Shown here in pieces: positions 1 to 8,904 of a stretch of 62,889 nt of DNA. The DNA is taken from assembly GCF_001427605.1 (NCBI RefSeq), contig NZ_LMGZ01000011.1, positions 1-62,889 on the forward strand, given 5' to 3'. The notes below the pieces were generated by a model. That model was not told where the DNA came from, made no database searches, and saw only the letters and a program-made list of their open reading frames with translations. The DNA is from Devosia sp. Root635. Lineage in GTDB: Bacteria; Pseudomonadota; Alphaproteobacteria; Rhizobiales; Devosiaceae. Within the stretch, counting starts at the first letter, position 1. The number at the start of each line of letters is the position of its first letter. Both the position numbers and the translations under genes were made by a program.

Positions 1-87
1 AAACCCTTCAAACTCGCCATCAACGCTGCAATGAGAAAGTTCATCACCATCCTCAATGCTATCGTCAAACAATCGACAGTTGCTTGA
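1..87 (+). mobile_element. 3' end of an IS110-family transposase (partial)
   Basis: The reading frame is open from base 1 and stops with TGA at 85-87, giving 28 residues. They include MRKFITILNA, which resembles the conserved C-terminal end of IS110/IS116/IS902-type DEDD transposases (usual form MRKLLxILNA). The rest of the gene lies upstream of the window. A REP-like palindrome begins at the stop codon, so the element seems to end within a few bases of 84. The fragment differs from the IS110 tail at the other edge of the window. Family assignment rests on a short motif only. Confidence 0.7.
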
Positions 88-154
88 CCCGAGGGCTCTT
101 CACTTGACGAGCGCACCGCAAGTGCATAGCCCTCGGGTCAAGCCCGAGGGTGAC
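85..154. repeat. REP-like palindromic repeat, left arm missing
   Basis: This stretch aligns in the same orientation with a second copy at 50697-50778. Both have CCCGAGGG, then CACTT..AAGTGC able to form a small hairpin, then a hairpin of CCCTCGGG / CCCGAGGG (130-150 here), then TGAC. The copy at 50697 has a complete first hairpin; here its left arm is replaced by the transposase end, which suggests that the element inserted into the hairpin loop. Confidence 0.75.
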
Positions 155-197
155 GGCCGGTGGGCGTGATCCGATCGAGACAATTGAGCCGGAAGAC

Positions 198-893
198 ATG
201 TTGCAAGAGGCACCGACTTCCAAAGCCAGCCGCGCCCGCTTCATCACCTTCGAAGGTGGCGAAGGCGTCGGCAAATCCACCCAGGTCAAGCGCCTGCTGC
301 AAAACCTGCAGCGGCATGATATCGAGGCCGTGCGCACCCGCGAACCCGGTGGCACGCCCAAGGCCGAGGCCATCCGCTCCTTCATCCTGCAGGGGCGGTC
401 GGAAAGCTGGGGGCCGGGCGCCGAAGCGGTGCTCTTCGCCGCGGCCCGGCTTGACCATGTCAACCAACTCATCGCCCCCAACCTGAGCAACGGCACCTGG
501 GTTCTGTCCGACCGGTTCCACGATTCCACCCGCGCCTATCAGGGCCTGACCGGTGGCGTCGACGACAAGCTCATTGCCGGCCTCGAATCCCTGGCGCTGG
601 ACGGACATGCGCCCGACCTCACCATCATCCTCGACATGGACCCCGAAGCCGCCTTCAAGCGCGTGGCCGAACGCGCCATCGAGGACGGGCTGGCGCTGAC
701 CGGCGACCGCTTCGAGAAGGAAGAGCTCGAGTGGCACAAGAAGCTGCGCGACGGCTTCCTGGCCATCGCGCGCGACAATCCCGACCGCTGCGTCGTCATC
801 TCGGCTGCCCAGTCCGAAGACGCATTAGAAGCCGCCATCTGGGAAGCCGTCACCCAGCGCTTCCCCGAACTGCTGCGCGGGTCCCAGGCGTGA
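198..893 (+). CDS. tmk: Thymidylate kinase (dTMP kinase)
   Basis: Phosphorylates dTMP to dTDP in the cytoplasm for dTTP synthesis. The 231-residue product has a P-loop (FEGGEGVGKST, about residues 18-28), the REPGGT motif near residue 48, the DRF segment (SDRFHDSTRAYQG) and a lid region near GDRFEKEE. I chose the ATG at 198; an in-frame GTG at 150 would start inside the REP palindrome and add non-conserved residues. The stop overlaps the next start (GTGA), so tmk and holB are probably translationally coupled. A dacC-type gene often precedes tmk in relatives; here an insertion sequence and REP lie upstream. Confidence 0.95.
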   Translation: MLQEAPTSKASRARFITFEGGEGVGKSTQVKRLLQNLQRHDIEAVRTREPGGTPKAEAIRSFILQGRSESWGPGAEAVLFAAARLDHVNQLIAPNLSNGTWVLSDRFHDSTRAYQGLTGGVDDKLIAGLESLALDGHAPDLTIILDMDPEAAFKRVAERAIEDGLALTGDRFEKEELEWHKKLRDGFLAIARDNPDRCVVISAAQSEDALEAAIWEAVTQRFPELLRGSQA

Positions 894-1912
894 CCGATCC
901 CGACGCCCTTGAGGACATCGCGCTGCCCGAACGCCGCCAGCGCGCGCGCGGCCACGAAGCGCAGCGCGCCGCCATCCTCAATCAGTTGGCAGAGCATCGC
1001 CTGCCGGGCGCCATTCTGCTGCATGGCCCGCAGGGCATCGGCAAGGCGACCTTCGCCTTCGAAATGGCCGCCGCCATTCTCACCGCTACCGGCGACGAGG
1101 ATGCCCACCGCGTCGAGGAACAGGTGGGGGCCATGTCCCATCCCAACCTTTTCCTGCTGCGCCGCCGTCCCAAGGACAGCAAGGGCTTCTATACCGTCAT
1201 CCGTGTCGAGGACATCAGGGACCTGCGCGACAGCCTGCACCATACCCGGGGCAGGGCGGGACACCGCGTCGCCATCATCGACAGTATCGACGATTGCAAT
1301 CCTTCGGCCGCCAATGCCCTGCTCAAGACGCTGGAAGAGCCCCCCGCCGACACCATCTTCCTGCTGATCTCCCATCGCCCCGGCCAGTTGCTGCCCACCA
1401 TCAAGTCGCGCTGCCATAACCTGGCCCTGCGCCCGGTCGCGTCAGGCGATGTCCGCGCTATCCTGCAGGAACACGACGCCGCCCTCGGCCAGGCCGAACT
1501 CGACCGCGCCATAAGCCTTTCCGGTGGCCGCCCCCGCCGCGCCTTCGAGACGCTGGCGCTGGAGCCGGACTCCGCGCTCGGCGCCCTGCAGGCCTGGCTG
1601 GTCAACCCGGCCCAGCATCCCGCCGGCGTCGCCCTGCAACTGGCCGATGCCCTTGGCGCCGACACGCAAAGCCCCGAACTCAGCTTCGCCCGCGAAATGC
1701 TCGACGACTGGATGGCCGACGAGGCCCGCAATGCCGCCATGCAACCGCATTCCCGCATGCGCCTTGCCTCGGCCAACGAGCTATGGGACAAGGCACACGC
1801 CCTCTTCGCCGAGGCCGACAGCATCAATCTGGATATGAAACAGACGCTTGTCGCCATTTTCGATGCGATCAGGAAGCATGTAGCCACGACCGTTCCATCC
1901 GAGCTCCAATGA
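890..1912 (+). CDS. holB: DNA polymerase III subunit delta'
   Basis: Clamp-loader subunit that helps load the beta sliding clamp. The product is 340 residues and starts with GTG at 890, overlapping tmk by 4 bases. It has an AAA+ fold with a P-loop-like GPQGIGKAT near residues 46-54, a Walker-B-like segment followed by [12 protein letters not shown], and the SRC motif (KSRCHNL) typical of clamp-loader subunits. It sits between tmk and metG, a common order in Alphaproteobacteria, and overlaps metG by 4 bases (ATGA). Confidence 0.93.
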   Translation: MTDPDALEDIALPERRQRARGHEAQRAAILNQLAEHRLPGAILLHGPQGIGKATFAFEMAAAILTATGDEDAHRVEEQVGAMSHPNLFLLRRRPKDSKGFYTVIRVEDIRDLRDSLHHTRGRAGHRVAIIDSIDDCNPSAANALLKTLEEPPADTIFLLISHRPGQLLPTIKSRCHNLALRPVASGDVRAILQEHDAALGQAELDRAISLSGGRPRRAFETLALEPDSALGALQAWLVNPAQHPAGVALQLADALGADTQSPELSFAREMLDDWMADEARNAAMQPHSRMRLASANELWDKAHALFAEADSINLDMKQTLVAIFDAIRKHVATTVPSELQ

Positions 1913-3459
1913 CCGCCAAGCCCTTCTACGTCACGACTGCAATCTCCTATCCCAACGGCGCGCCCCATATCGGCCACGCCTATGAGATGATTGCCACCGA
2001 CGCCATTGCCCGCTGGAAGCGCCTTGAGGGCAGGGAGGTCTACTTCCTCACCGGCACCGACGAGCACGGCATCAAGATGGTGCAGACCGCCGCTGCGCAG
2101 GGCGTAACGCCGCGCGAGCTGGCCGACCGCAACGCCGCCGAATTCCGCCGCCTGGCCGAAGTCCTCGAGATTTCCAACGACGATTTCATCCGTACCACCG
2201 AGCAGCGCCATCACGAATCCAGCCAGGCGATCTGGAACAAGATGGCCGCCAGCAACAACGGCGACATTTTCCAGTCCACCTACAAGGGCTGGTATTCGGT
2301 GCGCGACGAAGCCTATTTCGACGAAGACGAGCTGACCGACAAGGACGGCAAGAAGTTTGCCCCCTCCGGCGCTGAAGTTACCTGGGTGGAAGAGCCGACC
2401 TATTTCTTCCGCCTCTCGGCCTACCAGCAAAAGCTGCTCGACCTTTACGAATCCAATCCCGATTTCATCGCGCCCAAGGAACGCCGCAACGAAATCATCT
2501 CCTTCGTGAAGGGCGGGTTGCAGGACCTCTCCATCTCGCGCACCACCTTCGACTGGGGCATTCCGGTGCCCGGCGCGCCCGGCCATGTCATGTATGTCTG
2601 GGTCGATGCCCTGACCAACTACATCACCGGCGTCGGCTTCCCCGACGAAGCCAGCGCGCTGTTCAAAAAGTTCTGGCCGGCCGACCTGCATGTCATCGGC
2701 AAGGACATCATCCGCTTCCACACCGTCTACTGGCCCGCTTTCCTGATGAGTGCTGGCATCGACGTGCAGCACCGCGTCTTCGCCCATGGCTTCCTGACCG
2801 TCGATGGCCAGAAGATGAGCAAGTCGCTGGGCAATGTCATCGATCCCTTCCATCTGGTCGACGAATTCGGCGCCGACGCCGTGCGCTACTTCTTCCTGCG
2901 CGAAGTCTCCTTCGGCAATGACGGCGACTACAGCAATGAAAAGCTGATCAATCGCGTCAACGCCGACCTCGCCAACAATCTCGGCAACCTGGCCCAGCGC
3001 TCGCTGTCGATGATCAACAAGAACTGCGACGCCAAAGTGCCCCAGCCGGGCGCGTTGACCGAGGCCGACCAGGCGCTCATAGCCGAAGTCACCGAGGCCA
3101 TCGAGGCCGCGCAGAAGGCCATGGACGAGCAACTGGTGCATGAGGCGACGGGCGCGCTCATCGCAGCGCTGAGCTCGGCCAACAACTACTTCGCAGGGCA
3201 GGAGCCCTGGGCGCTGAAAAAGACCGATCCGGCCCGCATGGCCACCGTCCTCTATGTCACGGCTGATACGGTTCGCCGGCTGGCCATTCCCATGCAGGCT
3301 TTCGTGCCGGCATCGGCATCGCGCCTGCTCGACCAGTTGGCCGTTCCGGGTGATCAGCGTTCACTCGCTGCGGCGCTCAATGCTAACAGTCTGCTAACCA
3401 ATACGCCCCTTCCGCTACCGCAGGGCGTCTTCGCCCGCCTCGAGCGCAAGGCCGAATAA
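1909..3459 (+). CDS. metG: Methionyl-tRNA synthetase
   Basis: Class I synthetase that charges initiator and elongator tRNA-Met. The 516-residue protein shows the HIGH signature (PHIGHAYE, residues 19-26) and KMSKS (QKMSKSLGN, near residue 303). The length matches the short form that lacks the C-terminal EMAPII-like tRNA-binding domain. The ATG at 1909 overlaps the holB stop. tatD follows 2 bases after the stop, so the genes form a tight operon. Confidence 0.96.
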   Translation: MTAKPFYVTTAISYPNGAPHIGHAYEMIATDAIARWKRLEGREVYFLTGTDEHGIKMVQTAAAQGVTPRELADRNAAEFRRLAEVLEISNDDFIRTTEQRHHESSQAIWNKMAASNNGDIFQSTYKGWYSVRDEAYFDEDELTDKDGKKFAPSGAEVTWVEEPTYFFRLSAYQQKLLDLYESNPDFIAPKERRNEIISFVKGGLQDLSISRTTFDWGIPVPGAPGHVMYVWVDALTNYITGVGFPDEASALFKKFWPADLHVIGKDIIRFHTVYWPAFLMSAGIDVQHRVFAHGFLTVDGQKMSKSLGNVIDPFHLVDEFGADAVRYFFLREVSFGNDGDYSNEKLINRVNADLANNLGNLAQRSLSMINKNCDAKVPQPGALTEADQALIAEVTEAIEAAQKAMDEQLVHEATGALIAALSSANNYFAGQEPWALKKTDPARMATVLYVTADTVRRLAIPMQAFVPASASRLLDQLAVPGDQRSLAAALNANSLLTNTPLPLPQGVFARLERKAE

Positions 3460-3461
3460 AG

Positions 3462-4238
3462 ATGTTGATCGACAGCCATTGCCACCTCGATTTCGATTCC
3501 CTGGCCAGCGATATCGACGGCGTCATGGCCCGCGCCGAAGCGGCCGGCGTCACCGGCATGGTGACGATATCCACGCATGTTGAAAAGTTTTCCACATATG
3601 CCGCGCTGGCAGAACGTTTTGCGAACGTCTGGTGCTCGGTCGGCACGCATCCCCATCACGCCGATGAGGAATTGCATATACAAACAGATGATCTTGTCCG
3701 GCTAAGTGCCCATCCCCGTTGCGTTGCTATCGGTGAAGCCGGCCTCGACTATTTCTACGACAACGCCCCGCGCGAGGCCCAGGCCACCGGCCTCCGCCGA
3801 CATATCGCCGCCGCCCGGATCACCGGTCTTCCACTGGTTATCCACAGCCGCAAATGCGACGACGACATGGCCGCGATCCTCAGGGAAGAAGCCGGGCAGG
3901 GGGCTTTCCCCTTCCTGCTGCACTGCTTCACCGCCGGCCCGGATCTGGCTCGCACCGCCCTTGATCTGGGCGGGTATATCTCCTTCTCCGGCATCATCAC
4001 TTTCAAGAATGCCGAGGAGATTCGCGAGGTCGCCAAATTCGTTCCGGCCGACCGCTATCTCGTTGAAACCGATGCACCTTATCTCGCCCCGATCCCGCAT
4101 CGCGGCGAATCCAACGAGCCCAGTTTCGTCCGCCACACCGCCGAAAAAGTCGCCGAGGTGCGGGGGATAAGTCTCGAACAGCTCGGCCAGGAAACCACCG
4201 CCAATTTCGCCCGCCTGTTCTCGAAAACCGGGCTCTGA
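3462..4238 (+). CDS. tatD: TatD-family metal-dependent hydrolase
   Basis: The 258-residue TIM-barrel protein belongs to the TatD/YcfH amidohydrolase group, whose members act as metal-dependent DNases. Metal ligands are visible: DSHCHLDF at the N-terminus (His6, His8), GEAGLDYFYD with the acidic ligand, HS in LVIHSR, LHCFTAG, and the C-terminal ETDAPYLAP with the catalytic Asp. It lies between metG and an MBL hydrolase, as is usual in Alphaproteobacteria; its cellular role is not fixed by the sequence. Confidence 0.92.
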   Translation: MLIDSHCHLDFDSLASDIDGVMARAEAAGVTGMVTISTHVEKFSTYAALAERFANVWCSVGTHPHHADEELHIQTDDLVRLSAHPRCVAIGEAGLDYFYDNAPREAQATGLRRHIAAARITGLPLVIHSRKCDDDMAAILREEAGQGAFPFLLHCFTAGPDLARTALDLGGYISFSGIITFKNAEEIREVAKFVPADRYLVETDAPYLAPIPHRGESNEPSFVRHTAEKVAEVRGISLEQLGQETTANFARLFSKTGL

Positions 4239-4239
4239 C

Positions 4240-5076
4240 ATGGCCGCCGCCCAGAGGATAACAGCCACCATCCTGGGCTGCGGATCGTCCGGCGGCGTGC
4301 CGCGTATCGGCAATGTCTGGGGCATCTGCGACCCCAGTGAACCGCGCAACCGGCGCCTCAGGTGTTCTCTTTTACTGGAAGGGTTTAGCGAGGGCAGCGA
4401 CATCCCCACCCGCGTCCTGATCGACACCGGCTGCGACCTGCGCGAACAGTTGCTGGCCGCCAGGGTGGATCGCGTCGAAGCCGTGCTCTACACCCACGCC
4501 CATGCCGACCACACCCATGGCATAGACGACCTGCGCGTGCTGGCGCTGCATAATCGCCGCCGCGTCGATGTCTATTTCGACGCCGAGACCGGCGCCCGTC
4601 TGCGCGAGGCCTTCGGCTATTGCTTCATTTCCCCGCCCGGCAGCGACTATCCGCCCATTCTCAACGCCCATGACATCGCGGCGGGCGACGTGCTCGATAT
4701 CGACGGGCCGGGCGGCTCGATCAGCGTCACGGTGTTCGAGCAGACCCATGGCAACATCACCTCGCTGGGCTTCCGCACCGCCAATTTCGCCTATTCCTGC
4801 GACCTGTCGGGCTTCCCCGAGACTTCGCTACAGGCTATTTCCGGCCTCGACCTCTGGGTGATCGACGCCCTGCGGCCCACACCCCATCCGAGCCACCTGA
4901 GCCTGCCCGAAACGCTGGAATGGATCGCCCGGATGGCGCCGAAACAGGCGGTGCTGACCAATATGCATATCGATCTCGACTATGCCCAAACGGAATCGGA
5001 AACGCCTGACAACGTCACCCCGGCCTTCGACGGCATGCAGATCGACGTGTTGAGCGGGCGTATCCTCAACCGCTAA
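4240..5076 (+). CDS. MBL-fold metallo-hydrolase, PhnP-like
   Basis: The 278-residue protein carries the metallo-beta-lactamase zinc motif HxHxDH (HAHADHTHG, residues 86-94) and the early GCGSSGGVPRIGN segment typical of the PhnP-like branch (phosphoribosyl 1,2-cyclic phosphodiesterase). It is the last gene of the tmk-to-MBL block, starting 1 base after tatD. Its 3' end overlaps the convergent LLM oxidoreductase by 4 bases (5073-5076). The true substrate is unknown. Confidence 0.88.
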   Translation: MAAAQRITATILGCGSSGGVPRIGNVWGICDPSEPRNRRLRCSLLLEGFSEGSDIPTRVLIDTGCDLREQLLAARVDRVEAVLYTHAHADHTHGIDDLRVLALHNRRRVDVYFDAETGARLREAFGYCFISPPGSDYPPILNAHDIAAGDVLDIDGPGGSISVTVFEQTHGNITSLGFRTANFAYSCDLSGFPETSLQAISGLDLWVIDALRPTPHPSHLSLPETLEWIARMAPKQAVLTNMHIDLDYAQTESETPDNVTPAFDGMQIDVLSGRILNR

Positions 5077-6074
5077 CGAAATGCCGGGATCACGTGCCGC
5101 CCGTAATTGGCGATGATCTCTTCCTCGTCGCCGCTGTCGAGATAGATGTTGAACTGCGTCACGCCCGCATCCTGGAGAGCGTGCATCTTGGCGATATGGT
5201 CGTCCGGCTCGCCCAGCACGCAAAAATTCTCCACCACGTCCGGCGTGATGAAATCGAGGAACGGATTATCCGACTGGCCGTGCTTGGAATAGTCGTAGCC
5301 CCGGCGCTTCTCGATATAGCTGGTTAGGCTCTTAGGGATCTGGTCGCTGTCGGCGCCGTATTTCTCGACGATATCGGCGACGTGGTTGCCCACCATGGCC
5401 GGGAACCATTTGGTGGCCTCGATGGCGCGGGCCTTGTCGCCAAAATAGGCGGGGGCTGCCGCCATGGAGCGGAACGTGCTCATATCCTTGCCCGCTGCCT
5501 TGCCGGCGCTGATGCACTGGTCGGTGAACCACTTGCACAGCCCCGGATCGGCCAGTTGCAGCACGACGCCATCGGCATGTTCGCCGGCAGTCTTGAGCGC
5601 CAGCGGGCCATAGGCGGCGATCCAGCTCGGCATGTCGTGGCCCACGGCCCAGGGGAATTTCACCGCCGCGGGGATTTCGCCATAGGAGACCTCCTCGCCG
5701 CGCACCATGGCCTGGGTCTTGGCGATGAATTCGGTCACCCGCGCCAGCGTCGCCGGCTTCTTGCCCATGACGCGCATGGACGAGTCGCCACGGCCCACGG
5801 CCAGGTCGAAGCGGCCGCCGGATTGCTTGGAGAGCGAACCGAATATCGAGGCCGCGACCGACCAGTCGCGTACGTCGGGATTGGTCACCAGCGGGCCGAA
5901 CCGCATGCCGGTGGTGTGTTCCATGCACATGGCGATGGCGGCGTAGCAATCGCGCCAGAGAATGTGGCTGTCATAGAACCAGCAATAGCTGAAGCCGGCA
6001 TATTCGGCGGCGCGCACCAGATAGCGCGCGCGTTCGGGCTCAATGAAGCCCTTGAAGGTGATGCCGAATTCCAT
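5073..6074 (-). CDS. LLM-class F420-dependent oxidoreductase (CPS_4043-like)
   Basis: The 333-residue luciferase-like monooxygenase-fold protein resembles the CPS_4043 family (TIGR03842), related to methylenetetrahydromethanopterin reductase and predicted to use F420. Recognisable parts are MEFGITFKGF at the start, YDSHILWRD near residues 39-47, GRFDLAVGRGDSS and IAAYGPLALKTAGEHADG. I chose the ATG at 6074 because it fits the family start and follows a good GGGAGG ribosome site; a longer frame to 6146 runs through the operator. It has its own palindrome at 6091-6114 and is probably a separate transcription unit from the F420 operon upstream, 90 bases away. Substrate unknown. Confidence 0.85.
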   Translation of the reverse strand: MEFGITFKGFIEPERARYLVRAAEYAGFSYCWFYDSHILWRDCYAAIAMCMEHTTGMRFGPLVTNPDVRDWSVAASIFGSLSKQSGGRFDLAVGRGDSSMRVMGKKPATLARVTEFIAKTQAMVRGEEVSYGEIPAAVKFPWAVGHDMPSWIAAYGPLALKTAGEHADGVVLQLADPGLCKWFTDQCISAGKAAGKDMSTFRSMAAAPAYFGDKARAIEATKWFPAMVGNHVADIVEKYGADSDQIPKSLTSYIEKRRGYDYSKHGQSDNPFLDFITPDVVENFCVLGEPDDHIAKMHALQDAGVTQFNIYLDSGDEEEIIANYGRHVIPAFR

Positions 6075-6090
6075 GAGCGCCTCCCGTCCG

Positions 6091-6114
6091 AAATTTGACC
6101 AGTCGATCAAATTT
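6091..6114. promoter_or_regulatory. Palindromic operator before the LLM oxidoreductase
   Basis: The core TTTGACCAGTCGATCAAA (6094-6111) is an imperfect palindrome flanked by AAA and TTT. It lies 17-40 bases before the ATG of the minus-strand gene. The outer TTTGACC and TCAAA match the perfect palindrome at 10800-10817 before the fgd-like gene, with the same 18-base length. This suggests one regulator for both F420 units. Confidence 0.6.
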
Positions 6115-6164
6115 TTGAGTTGCCGACGCGTGATTGTCAATCGCAATCGCGCGGCGGTATCGAT

Positions 6165-6947
6165 TTAGCCGGGCAGGTCATAGGCGATGAGCGGACGGCC
6201 GGTGCCGGGGTGGCGCAATATGGTCGCGTCGACGCCATAGACTTGGCGGAGCAGGGCTGGGGTCAGCACCAATTCCGGCGGTCCGGCGGCCACCGGGCGG
6301 CCACCATGCAGCACCACCAGCGAGTCGCAAAAGCTGGCGGCGAGATTGAGATCGTGCAAAGCCAGCAACACGGTGGCACCGGCCTGCGCGTGGCGGCGCA
6401 GCAGGTCGAGCGTGGCAAGCTGGGCATGCACGTCGAGGTGATTGGTGGGCTCGTCGAGCAGCAGCAGCCGCGGTTGCTGTGCCAGCGCGCGGGCGATCTG
6501 GATGCGCTGCTGCTCGCCGCCCGACAATGTCTGGTAAAGCCGATCGGCGAAAGCGGTCATCTCGACTGCGGCAAGCGCCGCTTCGGCCAGGGACAGGTCA
6601 TCGGCGGAGGGACTTGCCTGCCATACGGACTGAAACGGGATGCGGCCGAGCATCACTGCCTCCCGCGCTGTGAGACGGGCGTCGGTTTCGCTGTTCTGTT
6701 CGACAAAGGCGGTGAATTGCGCGCGGGCGCGGCGGGGCAGGGTGGCGAGGTCGGTTCCACAAAAGCTCACTGAGCCCATGGCGGGTACGAGCCCGAGAAT
6801 GGCCCGCAGCAGCGTGGATTTGCCGGCACCATTAGGGCCGATCAATCCGGTGACGCTGCCGGCCGGGACTACCATGTCGATCCCATCGACAATCGCCCGG
6901 CCACCCAGTTGCACTGCGACGCCGCTGACCTCCAGCCCCACGCTCAT
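6165..6947 (-). CDS. ABC importer ATP-binding protein (proposed F420-0 transporter)
   Basis: The 260-residue ATPase has a complete nucleotide-binding domain: Walker A GPNGAGKST (37-45), Q-loop Gln84, signature LSGGEQQRIQIA (141-152), Walker B LLLLDEP (161-167) and H-loop His198. It is of the FecE/BtuD type that pairs with FecCD permeases. The ATG at 6947 overlaps the permease stop by 4 bases (ATGA). The three transporter genes directly follow cofE and an fgd homologue, the context on which the F420-0 transporter families (TIGR03868, TIGR03869, TIGR03873) were proposed. From sequence alone a siderophore or cobalamin importer is also possible. Confidence 0.82.
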   Translation of the reverse strand: MSVGLEVSGVAVQLGGRAIVDGIDMVVPAGSVTGLIGPNGAGKSTLLRAILGLVPAMGSVSFCGTDLATLPRRARAQFTAFVEQNSETDARLTAREAVMLGRIPFQSVWQASPSADDLSLAEAALAAVEMTAFADRLYQTLSGGEQQRIQIARALAQQPRLLLLDEPTNHLDVHAQLATLDLLRRHAQAGATVLLALHDLNLAASFCDSLVVLHGGRPVAAGPPELVLTPALLRQVYGVDATILRHPGTGRPLIAYDLPG

Positions 6948-7957
6948 GTGATCCGCCGGTAGCGCAGCAGCACGCCGAGAAAGATCGGCGCGCCAAGCAA
7001 TGCGGTGATGATGCCGACCGGCAATTCGCGCGGCTCGAACAGGCTGCGTGCCGCCGTATCGGTCCACACCATGAAACTGGCGCCCAGCAGCATGGCCACC
7101 GGCAACAGCGCGCGATGGCGCGAGCCGGTCACCAGCCGCGCTACATGCGGCACGATGAGTCCGACGAAGCCGATGGCCCCGCCAATGGAGACCAGTATGC
7201 CGGTCAGCAGCGCCGTGCCGCCGAGCAGCCACCAGCGCAGCCGGCCCACATCGACGCCGAGCGTGGCCGCCGCCGTATCGCCAAAGGCAAAGGCATCGAG
7301 CGAACGGCCGGACAGCAGCACCGGCAGGCCGGCCAGCACCAGCGCCGCCAGCACCAGCAGCGCCTCAGGCCAGACGACGCCGCTGAGCGAGCCCATGAGC
7401 CAGCTCAGGATCTCGCGATAGGAATCGCCGGTTGCCGACCAGAAGATCAGGAATGACGTCGCCGCGGCGGCCAGCGCCGAGATCGAAATGCCGGCCAGGA
7501 TTGCCCGCGTCGGCGTGGCCCCGCCCAGCAACTGGGTGACCAGCAGGGTCAGGCCCATCGCCGCTGCCGCGCCGATGAAAGCGCCGAGCGGCATCAGCAG
7601 GGCGGCGCCTGCGAGCAGGAAGGCGACGGCCCCCAGAGACGCACCGGACGACAGTCCCAGCAGATAAGGATCGGCAAGCGGATTGCGGGTCAGCGCCTGC
7701 ATGACAGCGCCACACAGAGCCAGGCCAGCGCCGACGACCGCGGCGGCCAGCACGCGCGGCAGGCGCAGATCCCAGATGATGGCGTCGCGCAACCGGCTGA
7801 CCGGGTTTTCGGCGACGAGCCCGAGGTGCCAGCCAATGGTCTGCCAGACCTCCAAAGGTCCGATATCGGCGGGCCCGAAGGTCACTGCCAGCACCAGGCT
7901 GGCCAGCAGCAGCGCCAGCAGGCTCAGGACCAGCACTGCCAACGTCGGTCGGTTCAC
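6944..7957 (-). CDS. FecCD-type ABC permease (proposed F420-0 transporter)
   Basis: The 337-residue membrane protein belongs to the FecCD/BtuC family, with about ten predicted helices. Family motifs are LRLPRVLAAAVVGAGLALCG, then QALTRNPLADPYLLGLSSGA, and a late IGFVGLIVPHVARL. It starts with GTG at 7957 inside the stop of the binding-protein gene (GTGA overlap) and overlaps the ATPase by 4 bases. The segment SYREILSWLMGSL is like that of the group called F420-0 permease (TIGR03869) as I remember it; an HMM score would settle this. Confidence 0.82.
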   Translation of the reverse strand: MNRPTLAVLVLSLLALLLASLVLAVTFGPADIGPLEVWQTIGWHLGLVAENPVSRLRDAIIWDLRLPRVLAAAVVGAGLALCGAVMQALTRNPLADPYLLGLSSGASLGAVAFLLAGAALLMPLGAFIGAAAAMGLTLLVTQLLGGATPTRAILAGISISALAAAATSFLIFWSATGDSYREILSWLMGSLSGVVWPEALLVLAALVLAGLPVLLSGRSLDAFAFGDTAAATLGVDVGRLRWWLLGGTALLTGILVSIGGAIGFVGLIVPHVARLVTGSRHRALLPVAMLLGASFMVWTDTAARSLFEPRELPVGIITALLGAPIFLGVLLRYRRIT

Positions 7958-8901
7958 GGCGTGAAACTGAGGCCGGCAAGCTGGGCCGCCATATCGGCCG
8001 TCGCGCCGACATTGCGCACACCGGCCTCCGAGGCCGGGAAGGGCACGATGAGGTAACGCTGGTGAATCACCGCATCGAGTCGGCCGGTGATGGGGTTTTC
8101 GGCCAGCAGCGTCTTTTTCTGTTCCGCCGAATTCCAGGTGGCGTCGACCAGCACGATGACATCGGGGTTGGCGTCCACCACCGCCTCCCAGCTTGCCGAT
8201 ACCCAGCCGTCATCGACATCGGCCATGATGTTTTCCAGCCCGAGTGCTTCCAGCATCATCTGCGGTGCGCCGCTCCCCGCGCCGACATAGGGCGTCTTGG
8301 TGCCCGAGGAATACCAGAGTGCGGTGAGCCCGCGCGTATCCGGCATGATGACTGCCAGCGCCGCCTGCTGCTCGGCGATCAGTGCTGCTGCCGCCGGCGC
8401 GACGTCGAAGATCGCGCCCAATTCATCGATCTCGGCAAACACCTCATCAAAGCTGAGCTTCGCCGGCTTCACCGAGCGACAGGCCGCGGGCGACACGTAG
8501 CCGGCCACGCCCAGCGCGGCCAAACTCGGCCTTTCGCCCGCGCCATCGGCAGAAAAATTGCTCTCCCAGCCACCATAGACCAGGTCCGGCTCGGCCTCGA
8601 GCACCACTTCCTGCGACGGCAGCTTGTCAGACAGCACCGGCAAGGCCGCGGCCTCCGCCGTCCACGGCTCCGGCGCCGGACCATCCTGGAAGCCGACGCC
8701 GACGATACGGTTGCCGAGGCCCAGCGCCAGCAGCATTTCGGTGGCCGTCGACTTGATGGTCACCACCCGTTGGGGTGCGGTTGGCAAGGTGAGCGTGAAG
8801 CCGCAATTGTCGAGGGTGAGCGGGTAGCTTGTCTGAGCCATCGCGTGACCGGACGACAAAGCGAGCATGGCCAGGCTGAGAGACAAGGGCAGGGGGCGCA
8901 T
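7954..8901 (-). CDS. Periplasmic binding protein (proposed F420-0 binding)
   Basis: The 315-residue protein has an N-terminal signal peptide (hydrophobic core about residues 5-18, likely cleavage after AMA at 20-22) and a BtuF/FepB-type cluster A-2 fold. Notable segments are LTLDNCGF (28-35), RVVTIKSTATEMLLALGLG, DLVYGGWESN, VGAGSGAPQMMLEALGL and DPDVIVLVD-like DVIVLVDATW. These fit the proposed F420-0 binding family (TIGR03868) better than haem or cobalamin binding proteins, by memory of that family. The gene lies 3 bases after cofE and overlaps the permease, so the four are one operon. Confidence 0.8.
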   Translation of the reverse strand: MRPLPLSLSLAMLALSSGHAMAQTSYPLTLDNCGFTLTLPTAPQRVVTIKSTATEMLLALGLGNRIVGVGFQDGPAPEPWTAEAAALPVLSDKLPSQEVVLEAEPDLVYGGWESNFSADGAGERPSLAALGVAGYVSPAACRSVKPAKLSFDEVFAEIDELGAIFDVAPAAAALIAEQQAALAVIMPDTRGLTALWYSSGTKTPYVGAGSGAPQMMLEALGLENIMADVDDGWVSASWEAVVDANPDVIVLVDATWNSAEQKKTLLAENPITGRLDAVIHQRYLIVPFPASEAGVRNVGATADMAAQLAGLSFTP

Positions 8902-8904
8902 GGG

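Noticed and set aside
1189..3141. 650-codon frame opposite holB and metG
   Set aside because: It is a shadow of two well-supported genes, with no motif of its own.
3838..3846. DnaA box TTATCCACA
   Set aside because: A single perfect box within the tatD coding sequence; another at 27706-27714 (reverse) overlaps a start codon. There is no cluster, AT-rich region or other origin feature.
6165..8901. Calling the ABC genes a cobalamin or ferric-siderophore importer
   Set aside because: The fold allows it, but the tight operon with cofE and fgd and the binding-protein motifs favour F420-0; kept as an alternative in the entries.
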